A DNA stretch of 64,000 nucleotides from Eubacterium sp. CAG:180 (GTDB taxonomy: Bacteria > Bacillota > Clostridia > Oscillospirales > Acutalibacteraceae): assembly GCA_000432435.1 (NCBI GenBank), contig HF993133.1, positions 164,546 to 228,545 of the forward strand, read 5' to 3'. Both the position numbers and the translations under genes were made by a program. Shown piece after piece: positions 33,109-43,104 of this stretch. Under the pieces are notes generated by a model. That model ran no database searches and had not been told where the DNA came from. It saw nothing but the letters and a program-made list of their open reading frames with translations. Within the stretch, counting starts at the first letter, position 1, and each line of letters begins with the position of its first letter.

Positions 33109-33140
33109 AAAAAACACCCGCAAAGAGTACGGGTGTTTTT
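33109..33140 (-). terminator. Terminator of the mrp transcript
   Basis: AAAACACCCG (33111-33120) pairs with CGGGTGTTTT (33130-33139). On the minus strand it is followed by T's and lies about 65 bases after the mrp stop codon, upstream of the guaB promoter. Confidence 0.85.
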
Positions 33141-33204
33141 GTAGATGTTGTCTTATGTCCGGACAAAGCGTCGCATTTCGGCAAAGAATACAGTATTTTG
33201 CCGT

Positions 33205-34026
33205 TTATTTCGGAAGCTTGTCGATTATGGGAGCTATTGCCTTGTCGTCGCAGAGCTCCACCGCGCCCTTATCCACAAGCGAAGCGGTTTTGGGGTCTAT
33301 CGGCAGACGGGCAAGCACCGGAACGCCGAGTTCCTTTGCCACCTCGTCTATTTTGCTCTCGCCGAATATATTGTATTTCTTTTTGCAGTCGGGGCACTCA
33401 AAATAGCTCATATTTTCGACGAGTCCGATTATCGGAACATTCATCATTTTTGCCATATTGTATGCCTTTTTTACTATCATGGTAACAAGATCCTGCGGAG
33501 TTGTGACAATTATAATACCGTCTACGGGAAGACTTTGGAATACCGTCAGCGGAACGTCGCCCGTGCCGGGGGGCATATCGACGAACATATAGTCAACGTC
33601 GCCCCAGAGAACCTCCTGCCAGAACTGATTTATAACGCCCGAAATGACGGGGCCGCGCCATACTACCGGAGCGTCCTCCTTTTCGAGCAGCAGATTTATG
33701 CTCATTATCTTTATTCCCGTCTTGCTCTCGACCGGGAACATTCCCTCGTCGCTGCCCATGGCGCGCTCGTGTATACCGAATGCCTTGGGGATTGACGGAC
33801 CTGTGACGTCGGCGTCCATAACCGCCGTCTCAAAGCCCCTCGCCTGTGAAGCCGAGGCAAGAAGCGATGTCACAAGGCTCTTGCCTACGCCGCCCTTGCC
33901 GCTGACTACCGCTATAACCTTTTTTATATTGCTGTAATCGTTTTGACGAAGCTTCATATCCTCTGCTTTTCTCTCGCTGCAGTTCTCACCGCAGGTAGAA
34001 CAGTCATGTGTGCAACCTTCGCTCAT
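33205..34026 (-). CDS. mrp: Mrp/NBP35-type Fe-S cluster carrier ATPase
   Basis: A 273-residue P-loop protein of the Mrp/ApbC family that carries and transfers iron-sulfur clusters. A short Cys-rich N-terminus (CTHDCSTCGENC, residues 5-16) precedes the deviant Walker A VVSGKGGVGKS. Further blocks are MDADVTGPSIPKAFG and VDMPPGTGD. The bridging CxxC that holds a cluster is ECPDCKKKYNIFG (about residue 205). The ATG at 34026 follows GAGGA by about seven bases; the longer upstream frame overlaps tadA. Confidence 0.93.
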   Translation of the reverse strand: MSEGCTHDCSTCGENCSERKAEDMKLRQNDYSNIKKVIAVVSGKGGVGKSLVTSLLASASQARGFETAVMDADVTGPSIPKAFGIHERAMGSDEGMFPVESKTGIKIMSINLLLEKEDAPVVWRGPVISGVINQFWQEVLWGDVDYMFVDMPPGTGDVPLTVFQSLPVDGIIIVTTPQDLVTMIVKKAYNMAKMMNVPIIGLVENMSYFECPDCKKKYNIFGESKIDEVAKELGVPVLARLPIDPKTASLVDKGAVELCDDKAIAPIIDKLPK

Positions 34027-34490
34027 TGTTTTTCCTCTTTTCTTTTTTCCCGAAGCTTCAAAAAGAAGTCCGAGAGCATTCTCCTGCAAGCTTCCTCCAT
34101 CACGCCGCCCTCATATTCGGTACGGAACGTGAACGGAACCTCAAACAAATTTATTTTTGACCCTGCGGCGCCGTTTTTTTCATCGTATGCGCCGAAGGTC
34201 ACTTTTTCGATTCTTGAATTTATAATCGCACCGGCGCACATGGGGCACGGCTCAAGTGTGACATACATTTCACATCTCGGAAGTCTCCAGCCCGAAAGCG
34301 CACGGCAGGCACCGTCAATCGCCTCGATTTCTGCGTGGCACAGGGCGTTTTTTCCCTTTTCGCGGCGGTTTCTGCCCGTTGAAATAACCTCGCCGTCTCT
34401 TACTATGACCGCGCCGACGGGCACCTCGCCGTCAAGAAACGCCTTTTCGGCTTCGAGCAGGGCAAGACGCATAAAATCATTTTTATCCAT
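34023..34490 (-). CDS. tadA: tRNA adenosine deaminase
   Basis: A 155-residue zinc deaminase that converts adenosine 34 to inosine in tRNA-Arg, allowing wobble decoding. The active site is complete: HAE in LCHAEIEAI (about residue 52) and PCPMC in LEPCPMCAGA (about 83). The gene starts one base after the stop codon of the CPBP protease gene and ends overlapping the mrp start by four bases, so the three are probably cotranscribed. A TTG four codons upstream is less likely as a start. Confidence 0.95.
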   Translation of the reverse strand: MDKNDFMRLALLEAEKAFLDGEVPVGAVIVRDGEVISTGRNRREKGKNALCHAEIEAIDGACRALSGWRLPRCEMYVTLEPCPMCAGAIINSRIEKVTFGAYDEKNGAAGSKINLFEVPFTFRTEYEGGVMEEACRRMLSDFFLKLREKRKEEKQ

Positions 34491-34491
34491 A

Positions 34492-35550
34492 TCAGAACTC
34501 AATATACATGGCAGTTTCCCACAAGAGCAGACAAATCGCTATTATCATGGGTGCCGTCACCACAAAGGCTCTCGTTTTTTCATTCCATGAGAGGACGAGA
34601 CTCTCGCCGTTTTTCAGCGGATAAGCGTGTGAATAATTTTTGAAATATATCGCGGCGCATATGATGCCGATTATCATTATCACAAAGACAACGGACATCG
34701 TAATTACAGACGACACGGTTTCGGAGCAATTATCAATGCCTATCTGCATAACTATCGACGCAAGATTGTTGAGAAAATGTATCAAAACGCCCGTCCACAT
34801 ACTGCCCGTTACCGTAACGGCATAGCCTATGGCAATACCTGCGATAAAGGCGAACGGAATTTGAACCATATTGCCGTGCAAAAGCGCAAAGACAAGCGAC
34901 GACATAATAATCGCGAACCAATCGCCGTATTTGCGAAGCGACTGCATAACTACGCCGCGCATTGCGAACTCCTCTATGAGAGCCGGCAAAACAGCGGTCT
35001 TTACGATATACGGCAATATAACGGACGCCGTTGTCAGCTTTATGCCGTCCTCCGCCATGGTAAATTCTATGCCGAAGAGGTTTTGAAAGATACTTCCGAA
35101 AATGCTCGACGCATAGCTGCCGGCTATGCACGCCATAAGTCCCGAAAAAACAAGCAGGAAAAACACGGGTGTGTTTTTGGCTGTTCCGAGCGGCAAAACC
35201 GCGGGCAGAGCGTCCTTGGATTTTAAATATGACATTGCCGCGAAAAACGGCACTCCTATTATAAAAACGGAATATACCATATCAAAATATATGCTGAAGG
35301 ACGCGTTGCCCTTATATTCCGACAAAAAGCCCGGTATTGCGCGCAAAAGCACGCCTAAAACCATACTTAAAAGCGTAAAGCCGATAACCGCAAGTCCCAC
35401 GGTAATGCTTATGCGGGAAATATTTTTCTTTTCCCTCTTTTTCTCCTGTGCGAGTGGGTCATACTGCCAATTATACGGCGGTGGAGGCGGATAGTTTCCG
35501 CCGGGCGGTGGATAATTGCCGCCGTAATATCCGTTGTTGTTATAGTTCAT
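34492..35550 (-). CDS. CPBP (CAAX-like) intramembrane metalloprotease
   Basis: A 352-residue membrane protein of the CPBP/Abi family. A proline- and glycine-rich cytoplasmic N-terminus (about 1-35, PPPGGNYPPPPPY) precedes about eight membrane segments. The conserved motifs are EEFAMRG (EExxxR, about residue 193), FALLHGN (FxxxH) and HFLNN. In eukaryotes the family trims prenylated proteins; bacterial members act in peptide processing or self-immunity, and the substrate here is unknown. It stands upstream of tadA with a start supported by AAGGAAATT. Confidence 0.88.
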   Translation of the reverse strand: MNYNNNGYYGGNYPPPGGNYPPPPPYNWQYDPLAQEKKREKKNISRISITVGLAVIGFTLLSMVLGVLLRAIPGFLSEYKGNASFSIYFDMVYSVFIIGVPFFAAMSYLKSKDALPAVLPLGTAKNTPVFFLLVFSGLMACIAGSYASSIFGSIFQNLFGIEFTMAEDGIKLTTASVILPYIVKTAVLPALIEEFAMRGVVMQSLRKYGDWFAIIMSSLVFALLHGNMVQIPFAFIAGIAIGYAVTVTGSMWTGVLIHFLNNLASIVMQIGIDNCSETVSSVITMSVVFVIMIIGIICAAIYFKNYSHAYPLKNGESLVLSWNEKTRAFVVTAPMIIAICLLLWETAMYIEF

Positions 35551-35671
35551 AGCAATTTCCTTTTTTCATAACAGAGGTTTTCGGCAGATAAAAAGCACCT
35601 GCCGAATTACTCTGTAATTATATATTGTAAAAGTAAATGAAATGTTAATAAAATTATAACTTTTTGCGGAA

Positions 35672-38269
35672 TTACCCGATTTCCGTCGGATTTTCTTTGC
35701 TCTCGTCTGCTTCTGCCGCCTTTTCGCCCTCGGCATTTTCGTTCGTCACGGGAACTTCGCCGTCGTTCTCCGCGTCGGACTCGGAGCTTTCATCCTCGGT
35801 TTCATGCTCGGTTATTGAAAGCGTGGCAACCTTTTCACCCTCGTTTGTCTTCATAACGCGGACGCCCTTTGACGGACGTGCAAAAACGCTGATATCCTTA
35901 GCCGGGATTCTTATTATGATACCGTCGGACGAAATCATAATTACGTCCTCGTCCTCGCCGACCATGGCAACCGCCGCAACATCACCGTAAGTCTCGGTGT
36001 GATAGTTGATAAGACCCTTGCCGCCGCGCGACTGAACACGGTAATTGTCAAATTCGGAGCGTCTGCCGAAGCCGGTTTCGGAAACGGTGAGTACCTTTTT
36101 GTTTTCCTCGGGAACGCACATACCGGCAATCTCGTCTCCCTCGGAGAGAGTTATAGCCTTAACGCCTCTTGCGGTTCTGCCTATGCAGCGCGCGTCATTT
36201 TCGTTAAAGCTTATGCACATACCCTTCCTTGTAGCTATGAGTATCTGCTTTTCGCCGTCGGTGAGCTTTACAAATCTCAATTCGTCGCCCTCGTCGAGAT
36301 TTATCGCGAATATACCGTTTTTGCGGACGTTCTTATATGCGTCAAGCTCGGTACGCTTGATAACGCCGTTTTTGGTGAGCATGCAGAGATAGAGTTTTTC
36401 CGTACCGAACTCGGGAACTCTTATCATGGCGGTGACCTTTTCATCCGCGCCGAGAGGAAGAATGTTGACAATGTTCATTCCCTTTGAATTACGGCTTCCC
36501 TCGGGGATTTCGTAGCCCTTCAGCCTGTAAACCTTGCCCTCCGACGTAAAAAACATTATATAGTCGTGCGTGGAGCAGGTGAACATAGTCTCGGCAACGT
36601 CCTCCTCGCGCCTTGTCATACCCTTTACGCCTCTGCCGCCGCGGTGCTGCGTCTGATATGTATCGACGCTCTGACGCTTGATATAACCGAGAGTGGTAAG
36701 AGTAAACACACAATTTTCATTGGGGATAAGGTCCTCTATATCGACCTCGCCGCTGACATTTACGATTTCGGTTCTTCTGTCATCGCCGAATTTGTTGCCG
36801 ATTGCCGACAATTCGTCCTTTACAATCGAGAGCACCTTTTCATCGGAGGAGAGTATCTCATTGAAATAGTTAATTTTTGACTGAAGCTCCTCCATCTCGT
36901 TGTGGATCTTCTGAATTTCGAGTCCTGCGAGCTGTCCGAGTCTGAAAGCGACAATGGCGGCCGCCTGAACGTCGTCGAAATCGAACTTCTCCATAATTGC
37001 GGCCTTTGCCTCTGCCTGACCGCCCTTACAAGCGCGAATTGTTGCTATAATCTCGTCAACTATATCGATTGCGCGCGCAAGACCCTCCAAAATATGCTCT
37101 CTTTCGAGTGCTTTTTTGAGGTCGAATTTGGTTCTTCTTATGATGACTTCCTTCTGGAAATCTATATACTTTTCGAGAATCTGCTTTAACGTGAGGATTT
37201 TCGGCTCACCGTCAACTATGGCAAGCTGAATTATACCGTAGGAAATCTGAAGCTGAGTATACGAATAGAGCTGATTTAAAATGACCTGCGGATTTGCGTC
37301 CCTTTTAAGGTCTATTTCCATTCTCATGCCCGCGCGGTCGGAGGAATAGTCGTTGATGTCGGAAATGCCCTCTATTCTCTTATCCTTGACAAGCTCCGCG
37401 ATGCTCTCGATAAGTCGTGCTTTGTTTACCTGATACGGCAGCTCCGTAACGACAATTTTAAATCTGCCGTTCTTTTCGTTTTCGACAATTTCTGCGCGCG
37501 CTCTGAGCGTTACCTTGCCTCTGCCCGTTGCATAAGCGGCGCGTATGCCGGCTCTGCCCATTATGATGCCGGCCGTCGGAAAATCGGGGCCCTTTATGTG
37601 CTCCATAATATCCTCAAGCGTGGCGTCTGGATTGTCTATAAGACAGCAAATGCCGTCTATTACCTCGCGCATATTGTGCGGCGGAATATTTGTTGCCATA
37701 CCTACGGCGATACCCGTAGAGCCGTTTACAAGAAGGTTCGGGAAGCGTGACGGCAAAACCACCGGCTCATTCAAGCGATCGTCGTAGTTTCGCATCATAT
37801 CCACGGTGTCCTTGTCGAGATTTGTGAGCATTTCCATGGAAATTTTGCTCATTCTCGACTCTGTATAACGGTAAGCGGCAGGCGGGTCGCCGTCCACCGA
37901 ACCGAAGTTTCCGTGACCGTCAACAAGAGGATACCTCATTGAGAAATCCTGTGCGAGACGAACCATGGCGTCGTATACCGACGCGTCGCCGTGCGGATGA
38001 TAGCGACCGAGCACGGAGCCTACCGTGTCGGCGCACTTTCTGTATGCCTTTTCGGGATACAGACCGTTTTCATACATAGTATATAAAATTCTTCTGTGAA
38101 CGGGCTTTAAGCCGTCGCGTACATCGGGGAGCGCACGTGACACTATTACCGACATTGAGTAGTCGAGGAAGGATTTTCTCATTTCCTTGTTTATCTCGAC
38201 ATTTATGATTTTCTGGTCCTCAAGCGGCACGTATTCCGAATGATGCCCGGTATCTTTGTTTGTGCTCAT
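35672..38269 (-). CDS. gyrA: DNA gyrase subunit A
   Basis: The 865-residue breakage-reunion subunit of gyrase, which introduces negative supercoils. The N-terminal winged helix has SRALPDVRDGLKPVHRRILY, and the active-site tyrosine is in AAYRYTESRM (about residue 127). The C-terminal pinwheel domain carries the GyrA-box region QHRGGRGVKGM. The acidic tail (about 830-865) is longer than in many relatives. It follows gyrB by about 12 bases, as expected in the origin block. Confidence 0.98.
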   Translation of the reverse strand: MSTNKDTGHHSEYVPLEDQKIINVEINKEMRKSFLDYSMSVIVSRALPDVRDGLKPVHRRILYTMYENGLYPEKAYRKCADTVGSVLGRYHPHGDASVYDAMVRLAQDFSMRYPLVDGHGNFGSVDGDPPAAYRYTESRMSKISMEMLTNLDKDTVDMMRNYDDRLNEPVVLPSRFPNLLVNGSTGIAVGMATNIPPHNMREVIDGICCLIDNPDATLEDIMEHIKGPDFPTAGIIMGRAGIRAAYATGRGKVTLRARAEIVENEKNGRFKIVVTELPYQVNKARLIESIAELVKDKRIEGISDINDYSSDRAGMRMEIDLKRDANPQVILNQLYSYTQLQISYGIIQLAIVDGEPKILTLKQILEKYIDFQKEVIIRRTKFDLKKALEREHILEGLARAIDIVDEIIATIRACKGGQAEAKAAIMEKFDFDDVQAAAIVAFRLGQLAGLEIQKIHNEMEELQSKINYFNEILSSDEKVLSIVKDELSAIGNKFGDDRRTEIVNVSGEVDIEDLIPNENCVFTLTTLGYIKRQSVDTYQTQHRGGRGVKGMTRREEDVAETMFTCSTHDYIMFFTSEGKVYRLKGYEIPEGSRNSKGMNIVNILPLGADEKVTAMIRVPEFGTEKLYLCMLTKNGVIKRTELDAYKNVRKNGIFAINLDEGDELRFVKLTDGEKQILIATRKGMCISFNENDARCIGRTARGVKAITLSEGDEIAGMCVPEENKKVLTVSETGFGRRSEFDNYRVQSRGGKGLINYHTETYGDVAAVAMVGEDEDVIMISSDGIIIRIPAKDISVFARPSKGVRVMKTNEGEKVATLSITEHETEDESSESDAENDGEVPVTNENAEGEKAAEADESKENPTEIG

Positions 38270-38281
38270 ATTCTACCTCTT

Positions 38282-40255
38282 TTATATATCAAGATTCTGA
38301 ACGAATTTCGCGTTTTTCTCAATGAATTCACGTCTCGGCTCAACCTTGTCGCCCATTAAAACGGAGAAGGTCTCGTCCGCCTCCATGGCGTCCTCAAGAT
38401 TTACCCTGAGCATAGTCCTGTATTTCGGGTCCATTGTGGTCTCCCAAAGCTGCTGCGAATCCATCTCACCGAGACCCTTATATCTCTGAACGTCGCAGCT
38501 GCCGCCGAGCTCCGCTATTTTTTCGTCGCGCTCCTCGTCGGAGAAAGCGTAGAAGTGCTTTTTGCCCTTTGACACCTTAAAGAGCGGCGGCTGAGCTATA
38601 TAGACATAGCCGTGCTCTATAAGCGGACGCATATATCTGAAAAAGAAGGTCAAAAGAAGAGTTCTGATGTGCGCGCCGTCAACATCGGCATCCGCCATTA
38701 AAACTATCTTGTGATAACGCAGCTTTGTGATGTCGAAATCATCGCCTATGCCGGTGCCGAGAGCCAAAATTACGGGAGTTAATTTTTCGTTGCCTATTAC
38801 CTTGTCAACTCTCGCCTTTTCAACATTGAGCATCTTGCCCCAAAGAGGGAGAATTGCCTGGGTGTTTCTGTCTCTTCCTCCCTTTGCGGAGCCGCCTGCG
38901 GAATCTCCCTCGACGATGTAAAGCTCGGTATTTTCGGGATTTTTATCGGTGCAGTCGGCAAGCTTGCCGGGGAGAGAGTTGCTCTCAAGCGCAGATTTTC
39001 TGCGCGCATTGTCCCTCGCCTTTCTTGCCGCCTCGCGCGCCCTTGAAGCGTCGAGCGACTTATTAAGTATGGTTCTTGCCGTGGAGGGATTTTCTTCGAG
39101 ATAGGTCATAAGCTTATCATAGAGCATTTTTGAAACAAGACCGGTTATCTCGGTGTTTCCGAGCTTGCCCTTGGTCTGACCCTCAAACTGTGCCTCGGTA
39201 AGCTTTACGCTTATGACCGCGGTAAGACCCTCTCTTACGTCGTCGCCGGAGAGCTTTTTGTCGCTGTCCTTTATGAGATTAAACTTTTTGCCGTAGTCGT
39301 TGAACACTCTCGTAAGAGCCGTTTTAAAGCCCATTTCGTGAGTACCGCCGTCTATTGTGCGGACATCGTTTGCAAAGCTTAATATTATCTCGTTGTAGCC
39401 GTCGTTGTAAGACATTGCGACTTCCGCGCTGCGGTCGCCGTCAACAACCGAGAAATGCATTATATCTTCGTGAAGAGGTGTAAGCCCGCGGCTTTTGTTG
39501 ATGTAATCCACAAAGCTGCGAATACCGCCCTCATAGCAGTATACCTCGCTTAATATGTTGTCCTCATCACGCTTGTCCGTAAGCGAGATTGAAAGTCCGG
39601 CATTTAAAAACGCCTGCTCTCTGAGTCTCTTTTGAAGTGTCTCAAAATCATATTCCGTAGTTTCGGTGAATATTTCGGGGTCGGCCTTAAATTTAATAAA
39701 TGTACCCGTCTCGTTTGTGTCGCCGATTATTTCAAGGTCGCTCTTTACGTCGCCGCGCTCAAAACGCTGATGATATATGTGACCCTGCCTGCTTACCTCG
39801 ATTTCAAACCACTCGGAAAGAGCGTTAACTACCGATGAACCGACGCCGTGCAGACCGCCCGAAACCTTGTAACCGCTGCCGCCGAATTTACCGCCGGCGT
39901 GGAGAACCGTTAAAACCACCGTTACGGCAGGCAGACCCTCCTCCTCGTTGATGTCAACGGGGATTCCTCGTCCGTTATCTCTGACGGTAATCACGTTTCC
40001 GGGGAGTATTTCAACCTCGATATGAGTGCAGTAGCCCGCAAGAGCCTCGTCTATTGAGTTATCGACAATCTCATATACAAGGTGGTGAAGACCTCTCGGT
40101 CCCGTCGAGCCTATGTACATACCGGGTCTTTTTCTTACGGCCTCAAGACCCTTTAATACCTGAATCTGCTCCGCGCCGTATTCCTCGGTAACGACGGTAT
40201 CCATTACCTCGTCGTTCTTTTCCTCGTTTATGTTTTCGTTGTTTTCGCTGAACAT
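38282..40255 (-). CDS. gyrB: DNA gyrase subunit B
   Basis: The 657-residue ATPase subunit of gyrase. It has a GHKL ATPase site (VYEIVDNSIDEA, DNGRGIPV, GGKFGGSGYKVSGGLHGVG) and a Toprim domain with EGDSAGGSAKGGRDR and MADADVDGAHI. The C-terminal segment has QRYKGLGEMDSQQLWETTMDP. An acidic N-terminal extension of about 27 residues precedes the domain. GGAGG lies eight bases before the ATG. It is preceded by remB and followed by gyrA. Confidence 0.98.
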   Translation of the reverse strand: MFSENNENINEEKNDEVMDTVVTEEYGAEQIQVLKGLEAVRKRPGMYIGSTGPRGLHHLVYEIVDNSIDEALAGYCTHIEVEILPGNVITVRDNGRGIPVDINEEEGLPAVTVVLTVLHAGGKFGGSGYKVSGGLHGVGSSVVNALSEWFEIEVSRQGHIYHQRFERGDVKSDLEIIGDTNETGTFIKFKADPEIFTETTEYDFETLQKRLREQAFLNAGLSISLTDKRDEDNILSEVYCYEGGIRSFVDYINKSRGLTPLHEDIMHFSVVDGDRSAEVAMSYNDGYNEIILSFANDVRTIDGGTHEMGFKTALTRVFNDYGKKFNLIKDSDKKLSGDDVREGLTAVISVKLTEAQFEGQTKGKLGNTEITGLVSKMLYDKLMTYLEENPSTARTILNKSLDASRAREAARKARDNARRKSALESNSLPGKLADCTDKNPENTELYIVEGDSAGGSAKGGRDRNTQAILPLWGKMLNVEKARVDKVIGNEKLTPVILALGTGIGDDFDITKLRYHKIVLMADADVDGAHIRTLLLTFFFRYMRPLIEHGYVYIAQPPLFKVSKGKKHFYAFSDEERDEKIAELGGSCDVQRYKGLGEMDSQQLWETTMDPKYRTMLRVNLEDAMEADETFSVLMGDKVEPRREFIEKNAKFVQNLDI

Positions 40256-40305
40256 ACAAAACCTCCGTCAGTTATACATAATCCGAATAAAATTTACTTA
40301 AATTT

Positions 40306-40557
40306 TTAATCTTGCTTTAATCTTTTGAAAACAGTGCTTGTTGAAAACGGTGATATATATACTTTTCTTTTGCCGCCCGTTACCTTTACTATAAAGGATT
40401 TCGGCAAATCGAACGACACCGTTTCGCACTCTCCGCTTTTTTCCGCGTAATTTATATATTCGCGCGAAGCTTTGCTCACGGTAGTGTTGTCAAGGTCAAA
40501 TATGCCGAGTATTCCGTCCGTTGTAATTGCCTTGTCCTGACTTATCAAAATATACAT
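40306..40557 (-). CDS. remB: RemB/YaaB-type DUF370 regulator
   Basis: An 83-residue protein of the DUF370 family, placed between recF and gyrB exactly as yaaB (remB) is in Bacillus subtilis, where it affects extracellular matrix gene expression. The N-terminus MYILISQDKAITTDGILGIFDLD is characteristic. The ATG at 40557 overlaps the recF stop codon in TAATG and follows GGAG by seven bases, so translation is coupled. Residues upstream in the open frame are excluded because they overlap recF. Confidence 0.88.
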   Translation of the reverse strand: MYILISQDKAITTDGILGIFDLDNTTVSKASREYINYAEKSGECETVSFDLPKSFIVKVTGGKRKVYISPFSTSTVFKRLKQD

Positions 40558-41648
40558 TATATCACTCCGCCGTTTTTTATGTGGAAGGTTTTGCCCTCGC
40601 ACAGCCGCAAAACGGTATTCGGGTCGCAACAGGTTATAAAAACCTGCCTTCCGCTTATGTTGTTCAAAATATAATCCTGCCTTGTTAAATCAAGCTCGCT
40701 CATCACGTCGTCAAGAAGTATTACCGGCTCATCGCCCGTTATTTCCTTTATGATTTCCGATTCGCTGAGCTTTAAAGACAGTGCCGAAGAGCGCTGCTGC
40801 CCCTGTGAGCCGAAGCTGCGTGCCGACAGGCCGTCTATTTTAATGTCAAGGTCATCTCTGTGAGGACCTATCGACGTTATCTTGTTGTAAATATCGTCGC
40901 GCCGCGTCTCTCTGAGTCTGTTTAAGAGAAAATCCTTTATTTCATACGGATCGTCCAAATATACCTTTGCGTTGTCGGTATATTCAACGCTCATTTTTTC
41001 TTTGCCGCCCGACAGTCCGTCGTATATTTTTGCGGAAAATTCACTCAAGAGAGCCGTGTATTTAATTCGCTCCGATATTACCGCCGCACCGTAAGACGAA
41101 AGCTTATCGTCCCAGGCGTCAAGTGTATCGTAAAGCTCGCTGTGAAACTGAATGTCCTTTAAAAGCGCATTTCTCTGAAAAAGTGTGTGCGTGTATTTTG
41201 CGAGTGCCTTGGCGTAATACGGCTTTATCTCGCACAGAGCCGTATCAAGAAATTTTCTTCTGAAAACCGGCCCGTCCTTTACGAGTGACAGATGAGACGG
41301 AGAAAATATAACCGCGTAAAACTCGCCTATAAGCTCCGCAGGGGAACGCAGCGTTACGCCGTTTTTCATGGCGGTACGCTTTTTGTCTATAAAAATAACC
41401 GCAGACTGCTCGCGTCCCTTTGCGAAAAAGGTCATCTCGTTTTTTGCGTATGACGCATCAAACCTCACAAGCTCCCTGTCTCTTTTTGAACGGAAGCTCT
41501 TGCAGCCCGTAAAGAGCCATATACTCTCAAGCAAATTGGTTTTTCCCTGAGCGTTTTCTCCGTAAATGACGTTTACGCTCTCGGAGGGGGTAATATTTAT
41601 TTTTTCAATATTTCTGTAATCCGCGACCGAAAGCTCTTTTACCGTCAT
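40557..41648 (-). CDS. recF: DNA replication and repair protein RecF
   Basis: A 363-residue SMC-like ATPase that helps load RecA at stalled forks and gaps. Walker A is GENAQGKTNLLES (about 31-43), the ABC signature lies in RSFGSQGQQRSSALSLKL (about 278-295) and Walker B is PVILLDDVMSELD (about 311-323). It overlaps yaaA by four bases at its start (ATGA) and remB by one at its end, a tightly coupled cluster. Confidence 0.96.
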   Translation of the reverse strand: MTVKELSVADYRNIEKINITPSESVNVIYGENAQGKTNLLESIWLFTGCKSFRSKRDRELVRFDASYAKNEMTFFAKGREQSAVIFIDKKRTAMKNGVTLRSPAELIGEFYAVIFSPSHLSLVKDGPVFRRKFLDTALCEIKPYYAKALAKYTHTLFQRNALLKDIQFHSELYDTLDAWDDKLSSYGAAVISERIKYTALLSEFSAKIYDGLSGGKEKMSVEYTDNAKVYLDDPYEIKDFLLNRLRETRRDDIYNKITSIGPHRDDLDIKIDGLSARSFGSQGQQRSSALSLKLSESEIIKEITGDEPVILLDDVMSELDLTRQDYILNNISGRQVFITCCDPNTVLRLCEGKTFHIKNGGVI

Positions 41649-41902
41649 TTTTTTACGACCTCATAATATTTTCCGTCAAAGCCGAATTCGTCTCCGCCGT
41701 GAAGCTTTTTGCCTCTCTGAACGCAGACCTCGCCGTTAACTCTGACCTCGCCGTCCTGAATTATCATTTTTGCGATACCTCCCGAGCCCACCGCGTCACA
41801 AAGCTTAAGTGCCGCGTCAAGGCGGATAAAGTCGGTATCTATAAATATCTGTTTTACTTCTTTTTCGGCAATTTTTGCCTTTAATTTAATTACTTTTTTC
41901 AT
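41645..41902 (-). CDS. yaaA: S4-domain RNA-binding protein YaaA
   Basis: An 85-residue protein with a single S4 RNA-binding domain (FIRLDAALKLC to GEVRVNGEVCVQRGKKLHGGDEF), found between dnaN and recF across Firmicutes. Its exact role is not well established; related proteins bind ribosomal RNA. It overlaps dnaN by four bases and recF by four bases. Confidence 0.9.
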   Translation of the reverse strand: MKKVIKLKAKIAEKEVKQIFIDTDFIRLDAALKLCDAVGSGGIAKMIIQDGEVRVNGEVCVQRGKKLHGGDEFGFDGKYYEVVKK

Positions 41903-43005
41903 TCTGTTTTAAGCCTTACCGGTAAAATTAAGAAGAGGAAGCTGTCGCCGTCCGTCGGAACTATAATTATGGGATGAACGGGGCTTGAAAGCTTTATTAT
42001 TACTTCATCGGTATCACAAACTCTGAGCGCGTCAAGTAAAAATTTGTTATTAAAGCCCATCTCAAGCTTTTCGCCGGTCATTTCGGCGGGAACTCTGTCG
42101 TTTGCCGAGCCGAGAACGGTAACACTCGAAATTTTAATCATATCCTTGTCAAAAATGCATCTGATTGGGCTTTTTGCTCTGTCGGTTATAATGAGAGACG
42201 TTCTCTCGATACTGTTTATAAGATTTCTGACGCTTACCTTTACCGTTCCCGTGGAATTTCCGGAAATAGCAGCCTTGTAGTTTAAAAATTCTCCGTCCAA
42301 AAGACGTGAAACAATATCATAATCGCCTATTTTAAATGTTATGTGCCTTTTGCCTATGCTCATTGATATTTTTCCGTCCTCGCCCGCGGAGAGCTTTAAA
42401 ACCTCGTTAAGCGTTTTTTTCGGAACAACAAATATCTTTTCTTCGCCGGAATAGTCTATTTTTTCGTTTCTTATCGCAAGACGGAAGCCGTCAACCGCAA
42501 CAAGTCTTATATTGTTTTCGCTTATCTCGAATCTGACGCCCGTATGTACTATTTTTGCGTCGTTTTCGGCTGTCGCAAAAATTGTTTTTCTTATCATATC
42601 CTTTAATATCTCGCTGTCGATAACAACGGGGAAGCCTCCGTTGACCGAGGGCAGCTCAGGATATTCGGCTGAGCTTGTTCCCACAAGAGTAAATTCGGCC
42701 TCACCGCTCTTTATTTTACATGAAAGTCTCTCGTCGGCTTCAAAAGAAACTCTGTCCTCGGGAAGATTTCTCAAAATGTCGCAGAGAATTTTTGCATTTA
42801 ATATAATGCTGCCGTTTTCCTTTACATCGGCGTCGGCCGACGTTATCATTCCTACCTCAAGGTCATATCCAGTGAGAGTAACCGTGTTTCCTTCGGCTTT
42901 TATCATAATTCCCTCAAGAGACGGTATTGATGTTTTTTGAGAAACTGCTCTCTGAACATTTGAACATATATCGGAGAGGATATGTGTGTTGCATTCAAAT
43001 TTCAT
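41899..43005 (-). CDS. dnaN: DNA polymerase III sliding clamp (beta subunit)
   Basis: The 368-residue beta clamp that tethers DNA polymerase III to DNA. It has three repeated clamp domains; recognisable parts are GIMIKAEGNTVTLTGYDLEVG and FVVPKKTLNEVLKL. The C-terminal edge, which normally ends in a short motif after MPVRL or equivalent, reads LILPVRLKTE. The ATG at 43005 follows GGAAAT, whereas the longer frame would start in AT-rich non-coding DNA. It lies downstream of dnaA as in all standard Firmicutes origins. Confidence 0.97.
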   Translation of the reverse strand: MKFECNTHILSDICSNVQRAVSQKTSIPSLEGIMIKAEGNTVTLTGYDLEVGMITSADADVKENGSIILNAKILCDILRNLPEDRVSFEADERLSCKIKSGEAEFTLVGTSSAEYPELPSVNGGFPVVIDSEILKDMIRKTIFATAENDAKIVHTGVRFEISENNIRLVAVDGFRLAIRNEKIDYSGEEKIFVVPKKTLNEVLKLSAGEDGKISMSIGKRHITFKIGDYDIVSRLLDGEFLNYKAAISGNSTGTVKVSVRNLINSIERTSLIITDRAKSPIRCIFDKDMIKISSVTVLGSANDRVPAEMTGEKLEMGFNNKFLLDALRVCDTDEVIIKLSSPVHPIIIVPTDGDSFLFLILPVRLKTE

Positions 43006-43095
43006 AAAGGATTTCCTTTCAAAATAAAATAAATAAAATATATAAATAGTATCATTATTAGTGCGCGACGAAATGTTTAAAACTCTCAAAGCTGT

Positions 43096-43104
43096 TTATA
43101 CACA
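43096..43104 (+). promoter_or_regulatory. DnaA box in the dnaA-dnaN gap
   Basis: TTATACACA fits the DnaA-box consensus TTATNCACA exactly. It is the only good match found in the two gaps around dnaA. Confidence 0.6.

Noticed and set aside
33145..33795. A 216-codon plus-strand frame opposite mrp
   Set aside because: It is antisense to the conserved mrp gene and begins just after a terminator without a promoter or binding site.
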